Shown here: piece by piece, positions 49,948 to 63,479 of the stretch
Layout of the letters: each line of letters starts with the position of its first letter
How positions within the stretch are numbered: the first letter of the stretch is position 1
NCBI RefSeq assembly: GCF_001649575.2
Contig: NC_051435.1
Coordinates: forward strand, 4,802,818 to 4,866,817
Source: Kryptolebias marmoratus
Taxonomy: Eukaryota > Chordata > Actinopteri > Cyprinodontiformes > Rivulidae
DNA: 64,000 nt
Direction of reading: 5' to 3'
Made by a program: the position numbers and the translations under genes
Notes under the pieces: generated by a model
Told to the model about the DNA's origin: nothing
Seen by the model: the letters and a program-made list of their open reading frames with translations, nothing else
The model's database searches: none

Positions 49948-52379
49948 AACAAATGATCCTAGCAGATACAAACCAGGGATTTCTCTTTCACTATCCCAGG
50001 GATGTTTTGTAAGAGTGAATCAGGATTTTTTACTGAATAGACAGCCCGAAGGCACAATGTCACACTTCAATGCTGAATGGATCATGTCAGACATCCCAAA
50101 AAAGTAGTTTTACAAAATGCAATATACGAGAAAACAATAACAGGACTTTAACATTTTACTGTCAATATTAACGGGAATACAGCATCATTTGGATATTGCT
50201 GCTTGGGAATATTTGTGATACATGTCAAAGTTGTTTTTTTTCTCTTTTCATCACCTTTCCCAGTAACTGAACAGATGATTCACTTCAGACTCTGTAGATC
50301 AGAGTAAATTCTGGGTTTTAAGGACATTCAGATAGATATGTTTCATTTTTATCGACCACATTTACTAATGATATCTCTTTCTGGTGTGACCAGCAGTTTT
50401 AAACACACAATAAAACAACAATGTTCCCAAATGTATCACCAATGTCATGTGTTTGAAACTCAGCAACACATTTTAGAACATGTTGGCCAGAAATTGTCAA
50501 AGAGATGCATCAGTCTAACTTAGACTGTAACCTCACAGTTTGTCTTTATTTTATAGGAAGTAGTATTTTTAAAGTCTAGATAAGTATGGAAAAAAACAAA
50601 ACAAAGTATGGAAAGACATGAATATTTCCAGATGCTACTACAGTTTAACACAATAAATTTGGTGTTAAATGTTTCACAGTGTGAGCTATGTTTAAGAAAT
50701 GTTTGCAATGTGCTTATTCAGGCTATGTGAGGTGGTTACTGTAGCTTTTTTCTGTGCTGATGTATTGGTATTGAATTAATAATGAGGTGGTTGTTCTTTA
50801 GACAAAATGCATGTTGATTACTTTATGTTCCCTCTGTTAGCTGTGTCAGCAGCAATTATCGAATAGAGACAATGTGGATCACATTTTTTTCCAAAATAGG
50901 CTCTCACTAATTCAGATGAACAGTAGCAGAGGTATGTCAGCTTGTCTTTCTCTGTCCAATTAGTTCAGCATAAGGTTGGCCCAATATTACTGTTACCCAG
51001 AAATGTAGCTAAAACTAGTCAGACTGGCTTGTTTTCAAACCTTGTAATAGTTACAGACATTAGAAAATGAAGAATTTGCTGTACTCTGTGTTGGTTAATT
51101 TTCTTTTCTGGACATCCTTTCAACACAAGATGTGCTTAAATATCATCCATACAGTGTTTTCACAAGCTCAGCAATCAAAGTTCTGCCAAATGCTGGAGTA
51201 AGATCAATAGCTTTGTTTTATTTGAAAAGAGACACTATTTTAGCACTTTCTCGCAGCGTTATGAGAAGTGCAGCTCACAGTCAAACTCACCATTTTATTC
51301 TGCTGCCTGTTATTTGCTGGTATGTCTCTCTGGAGGCAGAGATGAAGGCTAAAGTAAGGTGACAGCACAGAATCAAATAAATGGAAAGAGTTGCCGGTTC
51401 TGACTCACACATCGTTCATTTTTAAGCAAGATGAAACAGCGAGTTGGATGTGGAGTTATTAAGATGGTTGAATCTGGGCTAACTGCAGCTGCTCAACCAA
51501 ATGTGGGTTAGTTTGCTGTGCGAATGATTCATTAAAAAGTGCCAGATTGGATTTTAGAGCAGGAATATTTTCAGACAAGGTATAATGAGCACGTCTGAAA
51601 ACAAATCTTTGGAAAGATGCAAATTAGACATGTCTTTGAAACACACTAAAATGAATTAGCATAAAGCTGTGAAAAAGATTTAGTCTCTTTGTCATTTCAA
51701 GAACAATAAAATGTTTTCTTAAAGTATCTAATAATAAAAAAAAATCCTTGAGACAACATTAGATGTCCAGTCCTTTTCAGTTCTAACTGCAGTTTCAGCT
51801 TAATCGCCTTCAGTGGCTTTCCTCAGCTGCCAAACTCTTCAGAGTCCAATACATCACACGATGTTTTCATCTGACTAGCCTATCAGCTCCGTCTGTGCCG
51901 GTGTTACCACGGTGAATGATGATGAAATAAGGGGCCTGTTGCCATGACAAGGCTGCCTGGCTCACTATGCACACAGAAACAAGTAATCCCCCTACTTTTG
52001 GGGGACGGATCACCAAAAAATATGAAGAAATGCAAACAAAATCCTTTACTGTCGTGCTGTTTTATCTACTATTCATGTACTGTTAAGTTAATGCTTTGTT
52101 AATGCTTATGACTCATTGCAATGCTTGGATGACCTTCTTGTTACTACCAAAATTATAATAAATTAAAAAAATACGGCCAGAATGATCTGTTGAAATGTTT
52201 TCTTGCCTCTGACGGTTTGCGACCTTCTAAAAGATAATGATATGGTTGTTTTCAACTCTCGAAAAATATAATTAGCTGGTAAACAAGGTAGACGTTGGAA
52301 TGTTTGAAACACTGTGACTCTGATGTGGCCAATTAGCAGATGCTGTGTTTGGTTTTGTCACATTTTGCAATAAGAGTTG

Positions 52380-52620
52380 GGACTCAGATGCAACACTCAC
52401 AGGCAGGAGACAGTAATGTGCAAAAGAACAAAGGATTTATTAAACACACTAAGCTAAAAGCGCTGCAGGGTGAGAAATAAGTAGGATGTAATATATACAC
52501 GTGCTGAGGGATGTGATGAAAAATGGGAAACAGGTGTGTTTGGATAAAACAGAGCAGGAGGATAATCAACGAAACTCAAAGGAACTGTATAGCAAGCAAA
52601 ACAGAAAGATATAAACAATG
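52380..52620. repeat. possible interspersed repeat of unknown class
   Basis: GGGACTCAGATGCAACACTC, CAAAGGATTTATTAAACACA and GGGAAACAGGTGTGTTTGG resemble a common fish interspersed repeat that primes near TTTATTAA. The boundaries cannot be fixed by eye. Confidence 0.3.
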
Positions 52621-52679
52621 GAGGCCTTTAAAAACAGCAGGAATTAAAGTAATTAAAGCAGTAATTCTGACCTAAAATG

Positions 52680-53014
52680 GGGTTCTGTGGAAAGGCTACG
52701 AACAACGATGATCTTACCTGTTGTAGACAGCTGCTGCTGCTATTTGTATTTGTATTTGTGCTATTTGTATAACAATAAAAATCTATGTAAATAACTGTAT
52801 CATACAAACGTGCCAGTATTATAAATGTTATTAAACAGTGTTTACATGAACTGCTGTCAGTTGTTTTAAGATGGCAGCAAGCACTTTGGTTCTGGTAATA
52901 CTCAATTACAATACAATTACCAAAATTTAACTTTATTTCTCCAAACTGAGGCATTTTAAAGAGCTATTCAAGACAGGTAAGATATTAAATGTTAATGGCC
53001 TTTCCACAGAACCC
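52680..53014. mobile_element. 335 bp element with long terminal inverted repeats
   Basis: The left end GGGTTCTGTGGAAAGGC (52680-52696) is repeated exactly, inverted, at the right end (52998-53014). A second matched pair, ATCTTACCTGT (52711-52721), recurs inverted near 52973-52983, in the same internal order and at nearly the same distance from the end, so the arms are about 42-46 bp with a divergent middle. The interior (about 250 bp) is AT-rich and non-coding. The structure fits a MITE, but I do not recognise the family. Confidence 0.6.
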
Positions 53015-56000
53015 TACTTCAAAAGATCTGAACTGACTTTGTAAGAAGCAAAACATGTCAATCACAAAAACCAAAAGACAAAAACATAACTAAAACTACA
53101 GCTCATGACACATTTTTTTATGTTGCCTGTCATCAGAATGAGCGAACAAGCAATGAACCACTTTGATAATGTGGATAAAATGATGCAATTTTGACTTATA
53201 AGCTGCAACAAAGTCACAAGCTTGAATGGATATTATCAGAAGAATGTCTTGTAAGATCAGTATTATGCTCAGAATTTATAGGTCCTATTTATTTTATAGT
53301 AGTTTTGGTGCAACTGTAAACAACAAAATGATTGTTTTACCTGTCAGTTTAGGAGCTACACACATTTTGATTAAATTAAAATGTTTTTTCTGCGGTGCTT
53401 CTTTTATATTTGTTGCCATACAGCAACAAATCTAGATGAGGATTTAAAGCGCTAAAAAATATTTTAAAACTTAATATTTAATTTATAATTTATCTTTTTA
53501 TATCGTTTTTGGGAAACCATCCCATTACTTGGTGTTTGACAGTTAAAATAATACCTCCCAGGAACAGCAGCCACATTTTGTATTTGTGTTTGTTATTTTC
53601 TGACTGCTTGTATCTCAGGGATTTCCGTCTGTCTGAGTGTTTCTGTTTGATTATGCAGACTGGTCTCCAAAGATCTCATTATCAGACGTCAGGGAAAATG
53701 CTCTGCGGTCAGAGATTTGAATTTGGTTTGGACTGAGTCGCTCATAAACAAAAACTAAACCAATTCTGCCAAACGGAGTACTCTGGAGTTGTTTTCATGC
53801 CCATGTTCACTAGAGGGCCTGGTCATGCTCATATGGATGTACAGAATAAAAATGTTGATATTTGCAAAAAACACTAACACTTCAGTCTCTCATAGTATTT
53901 GTCTGCTTTCACTTTTTTTTTTACTTAACCTGCTGAAAATGAATCCTCACTGAGATGTCTGAATCAGCATCTCTTCAAGGTCAGCCAGAAACTCACATTC
54001 TGAATATACTTAGAGGGAAAATGGACTTCTTTAAAAATGTCTTTTGAAATTTTGAAATTCCAAATAGGTATGAATCACTGATGTTTTGACTGTACATTAA
54101 TTTGTTGTGTATTAGCTGCATGTTTGTAATACAATGATTTAGACATGGTTTTGTTTTCTTCGGGGAAAACTTCACACCCAAAGCTTTATGATTCACATAG
54201 AAACACTTATATAACTCAGTGAAGCTTTTTATTTTTTTGCCTCAGCTATGAAAAACTGTTCTTGGGCACAGGTGTCATGAGAAATTGATAGTTTTATAAA
54301 GAGAAGCTGGTGAATCATGTAGCTCTGAAGGTCTTTCAGAATCATTGAAGGACTAGAGGAAGAGGGAAACATGCAGAAAAAAAGAAGGGGCTCAGATGTT
54401 CTACAGAGCTTTTGTTGCTGTACTAAAACAGAAACCAATCAAACCTAAATTAAACCATAAAGGCTTTGCATGGGATGCATTGCACTGATTTGCACACTGA
54501 CTGGCAAAAACGGTCTTCAAGTATGACCATGAACTGGATGAGCGATTTGAAAACACAGAAAAATGAACTGAAATGGGAAAGAGTTTTGCGGAACTGACTG
54601 TACAAATTCAGAACGAACAAAAACAGTATCCTTTTAAAACATTCGAAAGGTAAAAAAAAGAAAACAAATGGATTATTGCATTTCATAAAAATGTCTGACA
54701 TCAGTACTAGAAATCCAGATTTACTATAAACAGAAAATCCAACTTTTCGCAAATGAAACAAAATTTAATGAAACCTGTACCGTGACAAAGCTTTAAAAGT
54801 TTGCTCCAAAGAGTAAAGTTTGCCCTTTAAACATTTTTATTGAACAAAGGTGCACTGGTTTATATAATATACTTTTTTTCTTTGCACAAAACATCAACAC
54901 ACATAAACTATTCGTACAAATCTGTCCAAAAAAGTTCTCTTCACTTTAAATCTGCTAATAAAATCCACATTTTTGAGTCAAATTAGACATCCAGGCTTTT
55001 GAATGCCTTCAGGCTCTGCTTTGGGAAGTTTTCTGGCTTAGAAACAGGTGCATTGAAATATCAGGAAACTTGATTTCTGCAGAGTTTAATGTCTGCAGTT
55101 TGTTCACTCTCTGATAAGTAATGAGGGTCCTTGTTGAGACCAAATGTCTCTAATTTATCACATTAACTTGTTTTACTCTCAGTCCTCTGAGGTGGGAGCC
55201 ATGTTAAATGTTTTGTTACTCAAGGTGGGGGTGGAGGGTTCAAGTGATGGTATGTAAAGTTTAATACCTCTCTTCTGACTCCCATAAAACACAACTGCTT
55301 TCAAAAGACAGTAGAGGTGTAAAATAAAGAAAGAACGAAATAATTTGCAGGTCATCATGTCTTTGTAATCTGTAATGAGTCTCTTAATGTCTCTTTGTGT
55401 AAGACGATTGTCTTTTGCTTTGAACACGTTCTGGTCTTGCTCTTTTTTTGTGAGCCATGGTTTCCTGTTCAGCCTGTTCTGATCAGGTCAAGTTAATCAG
55501 TTCTTTTTCACTCCTCAGTGAAACTTTCTTCTTCTAACTTAACCAAATCGGTTGCGTGCTTTCTGCTAATTGCAGCACGCTGTATTCCTGATTGGGTTTG
55601 CTTGAAACATTTCAAAGAGAGTAAATTAGTTAGGTAAACAGTAAACAGAGGACAGGCTGTTTTAGTCTCCTGCTTCTCCTGGCGCTGATGGACTCAGTGG
55701 AATAACGCCCAACGCTACGGTTGAGTCTGCTTGTTTGTTATAATTAGATGAGGAAGTATGAGGACTGATGGCTGCAAGAATTCAAGAAAAACACAAAGAA
55801 TTGAGTTTTCTTCTTTGATTGAAGCAATTAAAAAATAAAAAATAGAATTAATGTGAAAGAATTATGCCAATTTCAGGCATAAATAAGGTGTTTTTATTCA
55901 TGCAGTTTGTTATTTTTTTCTTTGTAACCAAAATCCCATAACAGAATGTAAAATCACTGATTCAAACAGCAAAGCATTATATCAATAAATGCCCAAAGGC

Positions 56001-56819
56001 GGTAGAAAAACTGTTTTCATGTCTCAAGTTCTCATTTAGAATTTAGAGATGTGGTTTACACCTTGTAACAGAACTTCAACATTCAAAATTAGCTTTATTG
56101 TAACTTTGATATTTGATGTCTTGCTACATCTGTCTTTATGTACTACTTTGTTGTCCCACTAAGATGGGGTTTTCTGCAACAGGGGTTGGGGTTAAGAATT
56201 AAGAGTACATTATGTTTTTTTTAATAATGGATAGTTTACATCAGGAAACTCAGAAGCTACATAATCTAGTAACCATTGTTAGGAGTTTCAGTGGTGGTGT
56301 GGACTGTGCTACAGGAACATTTGAATAAACCTTTCTGTTGGGATCAGGAAGCTTATTATTTTTATTTGCAATGTTTGCTGTGGACCTTTTGCAGAAATCA
56401 CCCATACAGCTCCTTAGTAAAAGTCTGCAAAATGACAGAGAGAGGCCATGTAGGAAAAGCAACTATATGTGCTGATTCTGTTTCACTTTCTTTTCGTTTG
56501 ACCTGAATATTACCATACATAATGCAAGAGGCTCTGAGAGAAGAGGTGATGTAACTGGTAAAGAAAGGCGAGAAAAAAACTGCTGTGCACTGATTAATTG
56601 CTTATAGATACAGTTTTAGATGTTTTAAGTGCCTCATTCACAACTTATATGCAGTATACATTTTGTATGATGTCCTGGGTTCTGTATATACCTGCACTCC
56701 ACTCAGGACTGTTTCCACAGTAGAAATGTGAAGTCAGTGGATAACATACACCATAAGACATCATCTCTACATTTAATTACAAGCTCCTTGATTGTTTCCA
56801 GAATGGTTGTAGGATTTTA

Positions 56820-57040
56820 TGGCTTAATTTTAAATGTTTAAATGGTCTGGCCTTGCCTTTTTTATTTGATCTTCTTAACATCCATTCACCAGTAAGAACA
56901 TATCTGTCGACCACCCAAATTCTCTTAGATGATCCAAACTTTGGCATAAAGGTGCTACTGCAGCAGCTGCTGTAAACCTTTTCTTAAATGTATTGCTCAG
57001 ACTACAGAAGCATTTGAATCTCTGCTTCAGATTCATCTTC
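56820..57040 (+). mobile_element. LINE 3' fragment, L2/Rex1-type (tentative)
   Basis: One frame reads FKCLNGLAL..FLFDLLNIHSPVRTYLS, resembling the FKALNGLAPSYLSDLL region near the C-terminus of L2-like reverse transcriptases. A later frame gives an FESLLQIHL-type end like the usual FKSKLKTHLF. It is degraded, and its resemblance is only at the protein level. Confidence 0.4.
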
Positions 57041-57094
57041 TGTTTTTTGACTTTTGACTCAAATAGGATTTTTTAGATCTTATAAACTTTGCTT

Positions 57095-57325
57095 GGACTC
57101 CCTTCTGGGACCTTTTTGCATAGAGTTTGCATGTTCTTCTCGTGCATGCATGAGTTTTCTCTGGGTACGGTTTCCTGCCAAAGTCCAAAAACGTGTAAGT
57201 CAGGTAAAGTGGCAACTCCAAATTGCTGATAGGTGTGAGCTGCATGGTTGTTTGTCTCTGTGTGGAGAGCACCAGATCCCTGTCACCCGGCACAGGATCA
57301 AATATGTAAAGAAAATGGATGGACA
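57095..57325 (+). repeat. fish-wide retroelement tail repeat, sense copy
   Basis: Contains GAGTTTGCATGTTCTTCTCG, GCATGAGTTTTCTCTGGGTA, GTCCAAAAACGTG, TCAGGTAAAGTGGCAACTCC, ATGGTTGTTTGTCTCTGTGT and ends GAAAATGGATGGA. This order is characteristic of a very common fish non-coding retroelement tail. A copy in the opposite direction is at 59890-60085 and a fragment at 20066. Confidence 0.7.
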
Positions 57326-58197
57326 AAAGTCCTTTTATTCTTATTTTTTGTGTTTTATGTATTTTTTGTCTTGTTTGGCTTGAATTTAAAGCAATTTGCT
57401 CAACCTCAGCTGCTTTCATTGTCCTATATAAAGAAATGCTCTTGACATGTAAATGCCATCCATCCACCTGTGTAAATGCTGAATGAAAAAAAAACTGAAA
57501 TCAAGAAAGGAAAGTTACCTACTGCTCTCACAGTTACTGAGTCATTCACATCCTATTTTTTATAGTAACCTAAATGACTGGGTAGATGTGTACAAATATT
57601 TGGCTTTTACTTTATGTTAATTAAGGACCATGACATCTATCACACTACAGCACGAGCTGCTAACGAACTTGATTATGCACTGACAGCAACAAAAGGGTCT
57701 TTTCTCTGACTGCGTCACAGTAATTCTCCCTGCTAAAAAAACATAAGAATGAATTGCCTGTAGAAATGTGTCTGACATGAACATTAATGACTCTTCACTG
57801 TAATCTCCACTTAATTGTTGTGCATTATACTGAGACTGAATTACTGTAATTTGACCAAGCACTTTAGTGTCTAATAGCTTTGCTTTTTTTCTTAATATTG
57901 ACAAAGAATTCTTTAATAGGTTGAAAACCCCCAGTTTCGTAAGCTGTTAAAACATTTCCAGGGTTGAAATGTTGAAAACCTGGACATGTGTATTGGCAGC
58001 ATTTGTCTAATCAGCTGAAGCTTGATCTCCACACAAACCCTGGTGATTCCCCTGTGCCAAACAGCACACAGATGGCACAGCGCCTATCGACTGCAGCTCT
58101 GTCCTGCTACTTATCAATACTGCTGCAAGGGATGAGAGGTGATGGAGCAAGAGAGCGGAGTAACCCAAGAGGGATAAAGGTTAGAATGGGGTAATAT

Positions 58198-58575
58198 TAA
58201 TGTAGGAAAAAGAAAATGGATAAGGGAGTAAGGGAAGGAGACAGGAGACAAAACAAGAGGCAGAATGAAAGAGATGGAGATAGATTGGAGGATCTTAAAG
58301 AGAGAAAGGACAGAAGTGTAGAGGGGTGAGACAAAAGTGAGATAAAGTAGGTGAGAAAATGTGACGATGAGAACAATTGCAGCAAAAAGAACAAGTATGA
58401 GATAGAGGATTGTGTTCAGAAATAATACAAAAAGATTTCTCTTTTAGTAGATAAGCAGGGACTTAAGGAAAGCAAACAGGAAACAAGTAGAGGGCAAAGA
58501 GCAAATGCAGGACAGAAAAGGGGGGGAGTTTATAAAAGGAGGAATGGGAGGGCAGAGGCAGAGGGACAGGAAGAA
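58198..58575 (+). repeat. purine-rich low-complexity tracts
   Basis: Two GA-rich blocks (58205-58340 and 58440-58575) in which nearly all bases are purines on the plus strand, without a fixed period. Open frames on the opposite strand here are artefacts of this composition. Confidence 0.5.
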
Positions 58576-59889
58576 TCCCAGTACGGTTTTCCTCTGGGCA
58601 TACTCAGCCTGAGAGCAGGGCTGGGTGCAGAGCGGAGCTGTAGGTCCTGAATTATTAAACACAATATTTTGCAGCTGAGAAGATGGCTGCAGCCTTGTTG
58701 GCTGCATCTGCTGAAGAAGCAAATATGGTGTTTGTGGGCTGTTTGCTTGTATTATAACTGGAAATTCTCCCTTAAAGGTCCATATTCTTGCTATTACATG
58801 CTTTCAGTTTTTAATGTGTATAATAGAAGTGTGGGGTCAAGCATTAGCTTATAAATTAAGTTTGACCTTTTTTGTCCTTCTAATGAAGTCACTGTGCTCA
58901 TTTTCAATCATAATGGCATTGAATGTTTCATTAGGAATGGGACTTCCCAGATTTGGAAGCGACATTCCCTCTGAGAATAAAAAAATAAATAGTCTTGTCC
59001 ACAGGAACCCTGCCCAGATGGGTTTATTAGCATAAAAATCTTGTTTAGTCTAGCCTTATTGGTGCATAATTTCTCCTTCCTGTCATCAGCTCTTCTTGTC
59101 TTCTCCCTGATGAATTTTTAATTCCTCTCTGTCCTTTTACTTACCTGCCTCTGCTTACCCGATTATTCTCTTCATTACAGCGTGCATATACCAGACTTAC
59201 CAGCAAGATGTTTTGCAGAACCACTTATAGCCTGAATCCAAATACTAAATCTAAGCATTTTCTCGTATCTTGGGACAGTTAAGTGGATTTTCTCAACTTT
59301 AATGTATGTATTTTGGGAGTTTTTTTTCCAGAATGCTGATGACTCACCTCTGTTAGATTAGAAACTCAGTCATAGATTGACAAAGGCTCATAAAATCTCT
59401 GTTAGATCTCTTTTCTCTGACTTTTTTCCACTTTAATCTCTCACCTGTTTTTTTTTTTCTTCTGCTGCCGTCTCACCCACGCTGTCTCCCTGTATAGCTC
59501 TGTTACTGCGTTTGTCCATGCGACTGTCTGTCATCCCTCCCCCTTCTCATTTGAGCCTCCCACATTATTCCTTCACTCCTTAGATGTAATTGAAGTCTGC
59601 GTCCTCAAATTGAGCTCTTTGCCCTTGAGGAACAGAGAAGAGGACGTAATTACATTTCTATTTGGTTGCAAATTATTCTAGTAATTTGATATGGACTTTT
59701 TTCATAAAGTCAATAGCATGGGTGGTTTAAGGGATAATGGGATGGCAACTGGCTGGTGAAGAAATGACCTCTATGATTGTACTGCACCTGTCAGCAGACA
59801 GATAGACAAAGATTTTAAAGATTTATTGGTTGAACTATCCCAGTATTAGAAGCTGCTCACCAAGTTATTGAATTACTGTTCTCTGGAGC

Positions 59890-60085
59890 TTCCATCCATC
59901 CACTGAAGCCACTCGGTTCAGGGTCACAGGGAGCTGGTGTCTGCACACTCTCACACCTAGTACCAATTTAGACTCAGATTAACCTAACATACAGAACATG
60001 TTTTTGGACCAGAACAAAACTGGAAAACCAGAAAATAACCCATACATTCATGGGAGGAACATGAAAACGCCCCACAAAAGACCCT
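59890..60085 (-). repeat. fish-wide retroelement tail repeat, antisense copy
   Basis: Starts TTCCATCCATCCACTGAAGC, then GGTCACAGGGAGCTGGTGTC, CACTCTCACACCTAGTACCA, GATTAACCTAACATACAGAA, CATGTTTTTGGACCAGAAC and ends GGGAGGAACATGAAAACGCC. Same family as 57095-57325, opposite strand. Confidence 0.7.
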
Positions 60086-60104
60086 TGGTGGGTTTCAAAA
60101 TTCT

Positions 60105-60415
60105 TCTTGGTCTAGGGTGAGCCTTTGCCCTAAGCAAAGGAATTCAGGTATCTGTAAGTCTTGTTCATGTGTGACGGTAGGATGGAGCAGGAGATGGATC
60201 AGAGAATCAGGGCGTCATCCGAAGTAATGAGGATCTGGTCTGTCGTGGTTATGAAGGAGCTGAGCTGAAAGACCAAAAGAACATGATCCCTGATACAAGC
60301 AGCTGATTTTAGCTTTTAGCTAACCCTCCCTCTGGAGGTTTTATGGACATGTCCTACTGGGAAGAGACCCCAGAGCAGACCTAGAGAGGTTATTTGTCCT
60401 CTTTTATCTGGAAAC
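60105..60415 (+). mobile_element. non-LTR retrotransposon RT relic, sense, 3' part
   Basis: AAGGAATTCAGGTATCTGTA, TTGTTCATGTGTGACGGTAG, GATGGAGCAGGAGATGGATC and GAGAATCAGGGCGTCATCCG correspond to the KEFKYLGVLFTSDGRMEREMD-RIGASS segment of the fish LINE RT also seen antisense at 19225-20010. The tail near 60335-60385 (CTCTGGAGGTTTTATGGACA) matches the PLEVFxxCPTG..RPRGRPR end. Frameshifted and inactive. Confidence 0.65.
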
Positions 60416-63400
60416 ACTTCTTGGATCTACCAACAGGAACTGGTCCTCTTCTGGACCTACTGTCTTGGCGATCCAACACAAAACTTGTGATTAATTGGTG
60501 TCTTCCCAGGCAGGACATATTGTCCCAGATAAGTTAGAACGTAACATAAAGAACATTTGTCATTTTTTTTCCTGCTCAGTGTTTGTTTTCAGATAGGATA
60601 CTTCTTTTACTGTCTTACAACAAAAAGAACACCTTTACCACCCTCTCATGACAATACACAACCTTGTTTATTCACTTTATATTAGGTAATAGAAAAGTGT
60701 GGGATTTGTGGGATTTTTTTCAGCTTTTCAAAGATTGCTTTTAGATTTGCTTTGGAACCTGAATGTTGTTCTACTGTCAGTCTGTGGCTGATGTACGATC
60801 TGAAACGTTATATTGATGAGAGCCAAGGTAACATCAGTAAAAGGAAGAGGGAGTATGGGTGTTTAGTGCCGGCAGTGTTTTCAGACTTTGCATATCGTAA
60901 CTCAATGATAATTAGGGGTTTACTGGTGCCAAGTTGTAACGATTGCTGTATTTACGAGAAGCTTTGCAGTGCAGCAAAACAGAGCAGAGATGGATCGCAC
61001 TAAAATCACAGGATATTACAGTTTTATTTCTTGATTTGTCAGTTATTTACCTGTTTTTACACCCCACTCCTTCATCTACATCTCCAGTCTTTTCATGATT
61101 ACCATTTACATCTTTCCTCCCATCTTCCTAGTCAGCATCTGCCTCTCCTCATCACTCTATTTTTAACATTTTCTGCCCTTTTCGTAGCTCTTTATTTCGT
61201 CTTGTTAGTCTCCTACTGGCTCCTTATTTTACCTCTCCATCCATTTCGAACACCTACTCCTCTGGTTTCTCCAGTCTTGTTAGTATCCGGTCATGCATGC
61301 TTCCCACCCCGATTAACCAACAACCCAAAGGACAGAACACGGAATAGTGTCTGCTCGCCTCCGGAGAGGCATCGATTTGCTGGCAAGCAGTAACCACACA
61401 GACGGCTGGCACATCGAAATGAGCTCGAGAGCAGAAACTGGAAAACGAATAACTGCAGGGACATTGACACCGACAATTTTTACATCAGTAGCTTCACAAA
61501 ATGAACCCAGTCTTTATAGGCTGATGGCCAAACAGGATTTTTAATTGGTTCATTTTTAATTTGTAGTCTGACTTAAAAAGCAAAACAATCGATAAATACT
61601 GAAGGCGATTCTGCTTCTCAAATGAGATTTCACAGAGATTTAAATTTAAATTTATTCTTCCTGCTAAGTTAGAAATTTCTAACTTTCTGTTTTTATGTGT
61701 TTGTGTTTGCAGAAATGGCTTCTTTAGCACAAGTGGTTATTCTCGCATTTCATTAGAGAAGTCAGATTTATTACACAGCCAGACATTCAGCAGAAACACT
61801 CACATGCACATTGATTTCCTTTAGAGCAACAATAAAGACTTTCATTCATTCACTGTCAATGTATTTTTAGTGACTCTATACTGGCTTTCTTGCACTAATA
61901 AATCATTTATCCAGTTTGACAAGATTATTTAGTTTTTCTATAGAGATTTATGCCTTTAAACCTTCTTCATAGATGGCAGTTTCAAAAAGTCTTTTACTAT
62001 ATGGCACAAATCCTCTTGACTTAAACCCACATCTTATTTCTTTGTCATGCTAATAATCTGTGATTATGTACAATGGATTATCTTCAGTATCGTGAGAAAA
62101 TCCTTGACAGAGCTAAAAATCCACCACAAGATGGCATCATTTCCCCTGATTTGATCCGTTACATGCAAATTTGAAGTTCCTGAAAATAAACTAGACACTT
62201 AAGTATTCTCAGAGACAAACATAAAGAGTGAGAGGATAGCTGCTTCCCTATACGACATCATTTAGAGGTATGTGTGTTTTTGAGATGTGCCTCCATAAAT
62301 ACAGATTGGAAACTTCAAATCCGAGTTAAACACATAACACTTGGTGTTACAGGTGAGTGCTTCTCAGTCTGCAGTCGTGAATCAAAAGATGTCCTGGAAT
62401 GTAGACATTAAAATTTGAAAGCTTTTACACGCAAAGGCCAATTATCCAGCTGGTTACACATCAACTTTGGAGATGCAATATATTTAACTTTCAGTTGACA
62501 TAAAAACAAGTTCAGTATAAGAGATAAACGGTTTGGAGCAGTCAGTTTGGGTTGACCTGTAGATTGCTTTTAAAGGTACTGTGCAAACATTGCATTTCCT
62601 TATTTCTTGCTATAAATGAGACAGATTTAGCTATATATTTAAGAAAGGATATTGATCTGTAGTTCTGCAAATTTCTTGAATGTCTTTCAGAGTGTTTCTT
62701 TGGCCTTTGGCTGCTTTTTCATTGATTTTCAGTCCAGTCCTTGTTACTACCTTCATGCAAATCTGCATTTTGTTTGTAAAACAACAAAAACACAGAGTTA
62801 TGAATCATTTAAACATGAAAAGGAAGAAGTGAAGCCAGTATTGTGTCTACACAAAACACCCAACTTGGCAAGAAAGCTTTTTATTTATTTATTTTGCATT
62901 TACAATGAAAGCTGGCACATCTTCCATTTCTAGTCTCTTCAGATGAGTTGGAGGTCTGATGAAAGCACAGAGATTCATGAACCTTCTGTCTGAAAGAAAC
63001 AATAGAAAACAGCAGACTCAGAGGTGGATGTGTGACTAAGAAAAAGCTAGAGAGTCAGAGAGAAAGGAAGAGACAGCAGATTGTTGGGAGTCATGTGTTC
63101 CCACCCAGCAGGACTGAGTCTGTGTGGGATCTCCGTCTCCTCTCTGTAGTTCTTTTTTTAATTTTAACCTTCTTTTAGCTTTTTTCAGTTCTCCTGTTTA
63201 GGAATGCTTTTTTTGTTTCTTCTTCTCGCCATTCTGCTTCTCACTTGGAGTTTAGTTCAAACGTTCAATATTCCTTGTAGCACTTCTGTTCTCATTAAGG
63301 CAGGTTAAACTGTACCTGGCTCCGCAGAGCAGAATAAATAAACTCACCGGGGCGATCCCGGAGCGACTGAAACCCTAAAACGTGAGGAGTGATGTTTGTC

Positions 63401-63479
63401 AAAGGACACGTGAGGGTCTGAGTGAAACCAAAGCTCAGGAGAGAGGAGGAGAAGATTAAAGCTTTGAGTTCAAACCAAG

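Noticed and set aside
57033..57467. 144-codon minus-strand open frame
   Set aside because: Antisense to the non-coding retroelement tail repeat at 57095-57325. No similarity to a protein family.
61031..61393. 120-codon open frame rich in Leu, Pro and Ser
   Set aside because: Comes from a pyrimidine-rich tract; no membrane-protein family recognised despite its hydrophobic look.
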